From: Rubrivirga litoralis
GTDB taxonomy: Bacteria; Bacteroidota; Rhodothermia; Rhodothermales; Rubricoccaceae
Reading direction: 5' to 3'
Assembly (NCBI RefSeq): GCF_031846415.1
Contig: NZ_JAVRHT010000013.1
Coordinates: 27,515-91,514, forward strand
DNA: 64,000 nt
Shown: positions 60,680 through 64,000 of the stretch, one piece after another
Layout: every line of letters starts with the position of its first letter
Position numbering within the stretch: the stretch's first letter is position 1
Program-made: the position numbers and the translations under genes
The notes under the pieces: generated by a model
What the model was told of the DNA's origin: nothing
Databases searched by the model: none
Seen by the model: only the letters and a program-made list of their open reading frames with translations

Positions 60680-62221
60680 ATGTCGCAGATCCCGCTCCTG
60701 GGGCGCTCTCTCCGCCCCGCCCTCGCCCTCGCGCTCGTCACCGCCCTAGCCGGATGCTATTCGGCCCGCCCCGCCCTCGTCGAGCGCGACCGCGGGCCGG
60801 CCCCGGTCGTCCCCGATACGGCTGAGGCCGGCCCGGCCCGCGTCGGCCTCGCGGCGACGATGGACGTGCCCCAGAACCCGTACGGCGACACGGCCGCCGT
60901 CGCGCTCCCCGACGCCGGCGAGCTCCCCAGCCTGAACGCCATCGACGGCCGCGCCGACGGCTCCGACGACGCCTACGCCGAGGGCGGGGCGGTCGACCCC
61001 AGCGCCGTCTCAGTCACGCGCTACTACTACGACGACGCGGGCACCTACTACTACGACGACGTCGAGGCCGACCTCGCCGACGGCGGCCTGGGCGTCGACG
61101 ACGACTTCTACTACGGGGGCTACTACGCCGACTACTACCGCTACGGGGACCCGTCGTACTACCCCTCGCTCTACACCTACTACCGGCCGTACCGGGTCTA
61201 CAACCCGTACCGCCGCTTCGGGTGGTACAACACGTGGGGCCGCCGCTACGGGGCGTTCGGGCACTCGCCGTACTACGCCTACGACCCGTTCTTCAGCTAC
61301 GGCGGCGTGTACGACCCGTTCTTCTACGACCCCTTCTTCTACGGGCCGGGCGTCCACGTCTCCGTCGGGTTCGGGTTCGGTGGGTTTGGGTACGGCGGCT
61401 ACGGGTACGGCCACAACCCGTACTTCGCCGGGGCCGGCTACTACGGCCCGGGCTACTACGGCCGCCCCCGTCACCACAACTACTACACCTACCGCGAACG
61501 CCGCGGCGCCGACGACGGCGTGCGCAGCCCGGTCCGCGGCATGCCGGGCACGCCGTCGTCGCCCATCGTCGAGTCGACGCCGAACCCGGCGCGGGTGCCC
61601 GCGCGGATGCCGGTGCGGCGCGGCCTGAACCCGGCCCGTATCTCTGGAGACCCGGCGCCGAACGCCACGCGGGCGCCGGTGCGCGCCGGGCGGGGCGGGG
61701 CCGATCCCGTCGCCGACGCGCCCGGCCGCCGAACGCCGCCCCGGGCCACGGCGCCCCGAACCCCACGCCGCGGCGAGCCGGGGACGACAGGCCGAGTGCT
61801 CCCCGGCCGCGCCGCCCCGACGCGGGCGACCCCGGCGCGGACCGCCCCGCCCGACCGCGAGTGGGCGCGCCCGGAGCGGGCGCCCCGCGTCCCGCGCCGC
61901 GCTCGCAGCGAGGACGCGCGCGTCCGCGAGGCGGCCCCGCGCCCCGAGAGGCGGCCTCGCCCGGAGGCCCGACCCGTTCCTCGCCGCGAGACGCGCCCCG
62001 CCCCGCCCCCGCGCCGTGAAACGCGCCCCGCCCCGCGCCGCGAGACGCGCCCTGCTCCGCCCCCGCGGCGCCAGACGCGTTCCGCCCCACCCCCGCGGCG
62101 GGAGTCGCGGCCGGCGCCGGCGCCTCGGCGCCAGGAGTCGCGGCCAGCCCGCTCCTCGGGCGGCGGCCGCTCGACGGGCGGGTCCAGCCGGCGCTCGTCG
62201 CGCCGCGGCGGCAACGGATAG
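60680..62221 (+). CDS. Tyr/Gly-rich lipoprotein with basic Pro/Arg repeat tail
   Basis: 513 aa. Signal with lipobox (VTALAGC). Residues about 112-275 are exceptionally Tyr-, Gly- and Phe-rich (for example RYYYDDAGTYYYDD, YYGGYYADYYRYGDPSYYPS, VSVGFGFGGFGYGGYGYGHN). The C-terminal 220 residues are basic and Pro-rich with repeated RRETRPAPP-type units. No known enzyme motif. The composition resembles adhesive or amyloid-like surface proteins: a low-complexity sticky domain followed by a polycationic tail. Lipid-anchored, surface or periplasmic. Function unknown. Confidence 0.75.
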   Translation: MSQIPLLGRSLRPALALALVTALAGCYSARPALVERDRGPAPVVPDTAEAGPARVGLAATMDVPQNPYGDTAAVALPDAGELPSLNAIDGRADGSDDAYAEGGAVDPSAVSVTRYYYDDAGTYYYDDVEADLADGGLGVDDDFYYGGYYADYYRYGDPSYYPSLYTYYRPYRVYNPYRRFGWYNTWGRRYGAFGHSPYYAYDPFFSYGGVYDPFFYDPFFYGPGVHVSVGFGFGGFGYGGYGYGHNPYFAGAGYYGPGYYGRPRHHNYYTYRERRGADDGVRSPVRGMPGTPSSPIVESTPNPARVPARMPVRRGLNPARISGDPAPNATRAPVRAGRGGADPVADAPGRRTPPRATAPRTPRRGEPGTTGRVLPGRAAPTRATPARTAPPDREWARPERAPRVPRRARSEDARVREAAPRPERRPRPEARPVPRRETRPAPPPRRETRPAPRRETRPAPPPRRQTRSAPPPRRESRPAPAPRRQESRPARSSGGGRSTGGSSRRSSRRGGNG

Positions 62222-62223
62222 GG

Positions 62224-62312
62224 CACCCTTCGGGTGGGTACGGGGTACCGGGTACGAGGTACGGTCTAATCTGACCTCGACGCAGGTGTACCTCGTACCG
62301 AGTACCCCGTAC
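62224..62312. repeat. Stutter element, GTACC-word family
   Basis: GGGTACGGGGTACCGGGTAC with GAGGTACGG on one side, TGTACCTCGTACCGAGTACC with CCGTACC on the other, separated by about 30 bases (TCTAATCTGACCTCGACGCA). A short GCACCCTTCGGGTG hairpin lies at its left edge. It lies between convergent genes, so probably a two-way terminator. Confidence 0.65.
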
Positions 62313-62349
62313 CTCCTTGCACATTGCTCTGGGCGGGGTGGTGTGCCCC

Positions 62350-63951
62350 CTACGCCACGGCTTCGACGGCCCGCGGGCGGGGGGGGGCGGGGGCCTGCGG
62401 GCGGGGTGAGCGCGTCCGGCGAGCCGGCCACCGCACCGCCGTCTCGGCGACGGCGGCCCCCAGCGCGAGGAGGCCAGCCGTGACGGCGAGCGCGCGGCCG
62501 GGCGTCACGAACGCCCACATCTGGAGAAAAGCGACGGCCGCTCCCGCCGGGGCCGACACCAGGAGCGGGGCGAGCCGGGCCGCCGCCCCAAAGTGGTCGC
62601 TCCGGCGCGAGAACGGCGGCGTCCGGTACAGGACGGCCTGGAGCCGCGTGGCGAGGGCCACGACGGCGAACCAGAACGCCGCGTGGACGGCGGCGTCGGC
62701 GACCGGCATCGAGAGCACGAGGAGCGCGGCAATCCCAACGTGGAGCGGGAGCAGGACGCGAACCATGAGCGCCTTCTGCGCCCCGATCTGCGCCAGTCGA
62801 GGCCGCGCCTCGGGCAGCGTCCCGAACAGCCACGCGGCCTCGGCGTGGTCCGAATACTGGAGCGTCTGCACGAGCGACTGCGCGCAGAACAGGAGCACGA
62901 CGATCACCGACAGGTGGAGCTGCGTGTTCGGGTCCGTAAGGAGCCCGGCCGTGCCGTAGACGAACAGGCTCCCCAGCCCGTCGCCCAGCCACCCGAACAC
63001 GACGAACGCGAGCGGGAGCAGGGCCGCCGGCCACAGGCGCCCGCGCACGATGCGGTCGTCGGCGAAGGCGGCGAGCGCGAACCCATACACCGCGCGGACC
63101 GGCCCGCGGCGGGCCGCGACCCGCTCGAACGGGAGCAGCCGGCGCCCACCCCGCCCCGCCCGCTCGGCGCGGCGGGCGCCGTCGGCGAGGCGCCGGAGGA
63201 GGCGGAAGTAGCGGTCCGGGAAGACGGCCGTGAACAGGACGGCGAACAGGGCGACTGTGGCGAGGAGCACGCCGAGCCCCCACGTCGACCGGCCGAGGAT
63301 GGCGTCGGCGAGCCACGCGCCCGGCCACCACGGCACGTCGACGGCCTCGGCCGTCGTCCCGATGAGCTGGAAGCCGAGCACGAGCACGCCGATAAACAGC
63401 GCCCGCGCCGCCGTCAGCGCGTAGCGGAGCGGCGTGGGCGGCAGCGCGAGCGTGAGGCTCCACAGGACTACGAGCGCCGCCGCGGCCGTCCATGCGACCG
63501 CCGCCGCCACGCCGGCGCCGACGGCGAGCCCCGCCCCGCCCCCGTGCGCGAGCGCCACCCGTAAGGCGACCGGGACGGCCACGCCCGTCACCATCAGGCC
63601 CGTGTACACGCCCACGCCGACCAGCCGCGCCCCGTAGTGCTGGCGCTCGGTCGCCGGCAGCGTCGCCAGCCAGGCGTTCTCTTTGGGCCGCCCCATGAGG
63701 TCGTCGTACGACCCGACGACGCCGAACGCGGCGAGCACGACGCCGAATGAGACCGACACGAACAGGGCCTGCGCCGCCGGGGCGTTGCCCAGCGACAGCG
63801 CGAGGACGAGGCCCGTGAACCCGTAGGCGATGACGGTCGTCGCCACGCGTCCCGCGCTCCGCTTGCCCGAGCGGGCGTGGCGGAGGTCGGCCCGGAGTTG
63901 GGCCGCGGCGAGCGTGAGGACCGGGCGCCCCGGGGTGCGGGTCGTGGGCAT
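62350..63951 (-). CDS. Polytopic membrane protein, probable ABC-2-type permease
   Basis: 533 aa, about 12-14 membrane helices in two similar halves, e.g. VIAYGFTGLVLALSLGNAPA, LFVSVSFGVVLAAFGVVGSY and AVTAGLLALGAAVAETAVRW. The segment DLMGRPKENAWLATLPATER between helices 3 and 4 resembles the cytoplasmic loop of ABC-2 exporters in which the ATPase is a separate gene. The matching ATPase gene would lie just upstream, beyond 64000: a TAA at 63985-63987 on the minus strand may be its stop. Exported substrate unknown. Confidence 0.65.
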   Translation of the reverse strand: MPTTRTPGRPVLTLAAAQLRADLRHARSGKRSAGRVATTVIAYGFTGLVLALSLGNAPAAQALFVSVSFGVVLAAFGVVGSYDDLMGRPKENAWLATLPATERQHYGARLVGVGVYTGLMVTGVAVPVALRVALAHGGGAGLAVGAGVAAAVAWTAAAALVVLWSLTLALPPTPLRYALTAARALFIGVLVLGFQLIGTTAEAVDVPWWPGAWLADAILGRSTWGLGVLLATVALFAVLFTAVFPDRYFRLLRRLADGARRAERAGRGGRRLLPFERVAARRGPVRAVYGFALAAFADDRIVRGRLWPAALLPLAFVVFGWLGDGLGSLFVYGTAGLLTDPNTQLHLSVIVVLLFCAQSLVQTLQYSDHAEAAWLFGTLPEARPRLAQIGAQKALMVRVLLPLHVGIAALLVLSMPVADAAVHAAFWFAVVALATRLQAVLYRTPPFSRRSDHFGAAARLAPLLVSAPAGAAVAFLQMWAFVTPGRALAVTAGLLALGAAVAETAVRWPARRTRSPRPQAPAPPRPRAVEAVA

Positions 63952-64000
63952 GGCGACGGTATCGGCGGGGCGGGGCGGGGAGGTTAGCGCCGGGGCGGGA

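Overview
The window is very GC-rich, gene-dense bacterial DNA with 58 protein genes called, two tRNAs and no phage, transposase, CRISPR array or rRNA. The gene set points to a Bacteroidota-related lineage, most likely Rhodothermota (Salinibacter/Rubricoccus/Rubrivirga type). Evidence: a TonB receptor with an N-terminal carboxypeptidase-like domain, a DUF5117/DUF4953-type metalloprotease, a Bacteroidota-style omega subunit, an archaeal-type prolyl-tRNA synthetase, the order yicC-gmk-rpoZ-coaBC, almost no Shine-Dalgarno sequences, and a recurrent TAnnTTnG-like promoter word. This assignment is inference.

Layout. 1-5.7 kb: a lipoprotein esterase (cut by the edge), a lipoprotein endonuclease I with a lamin-tail domain, and three glycosyltransferases. 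5.9-8.1 kb: a PIG-L deacetylase and a GT4 glycosyltransferase. 8.4-9.3 kb: BioY and a CHY zinc-finger protein. 9.5-16.8 kb: a minus-strand train of inositol-3-phosphate synthase, an HD-like unknown, a Gfo/Idh/MocA oxidoreductase, an MBL-fold hydrolase with a zinc ribbon, a YcaO enzyme and a sugar-isomerase-like protein; the first three overlap by 1-4 bases. 17-18.7 kb: an SpmA/SpmB pair. 18.8-24 kb: M14 peptidase, MsrB, flavodoxin, zinc metalloprotease. 24.1-31.2 kb: dnaB, a cysteine-free UDG4-like protein, an SGNH hydrolase, coaBC, rpoZ, gmk, yicC, tRNA-Ser. 31.3-37.6 kb: frr, pyrH, tsf, rpsB, rpsI, rplM on one strand, interrupted by an opposite-strand TetR/methyltransferase pair. 37.9-40.1 kb: a sigma factor with a membrane partner, and ruvA. 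40.2-46.5 kb: a glyoxylate module (aminotransferase, isocitrate lyase, malate synthase) with a divergent RamB/ScfR-like regulator and two matching operator sites. 46.6-64 kb: tRNA-Val, MscS channel, endonuclease V, DIP1984-family protein, HAD 5'-nucleotidase, sirtuin, TonB receptor, PAP2 protein, proS, a Tyr-rich lipoprotein and a membrane permease.

The most unusual layer is non-coding. (1) An 11-mer, GGGCGGGGYGG, and its complement recur every few hundred bases in genes and gaps alike. (2) Many gaps carry paired 'stutter' elements: degenerate copies of one short word on one side and the reverse complement on the other, in at least three unrelated word families. One such element lies in frame inside coaBC. 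(3) There are several short perfect palindromes, some centred on GCATGC, and REP-like hairpins. (4) TAGCTTnn/TATCTTnn words precede many unrelated genes on both strands and are proposed as the main promoter element.
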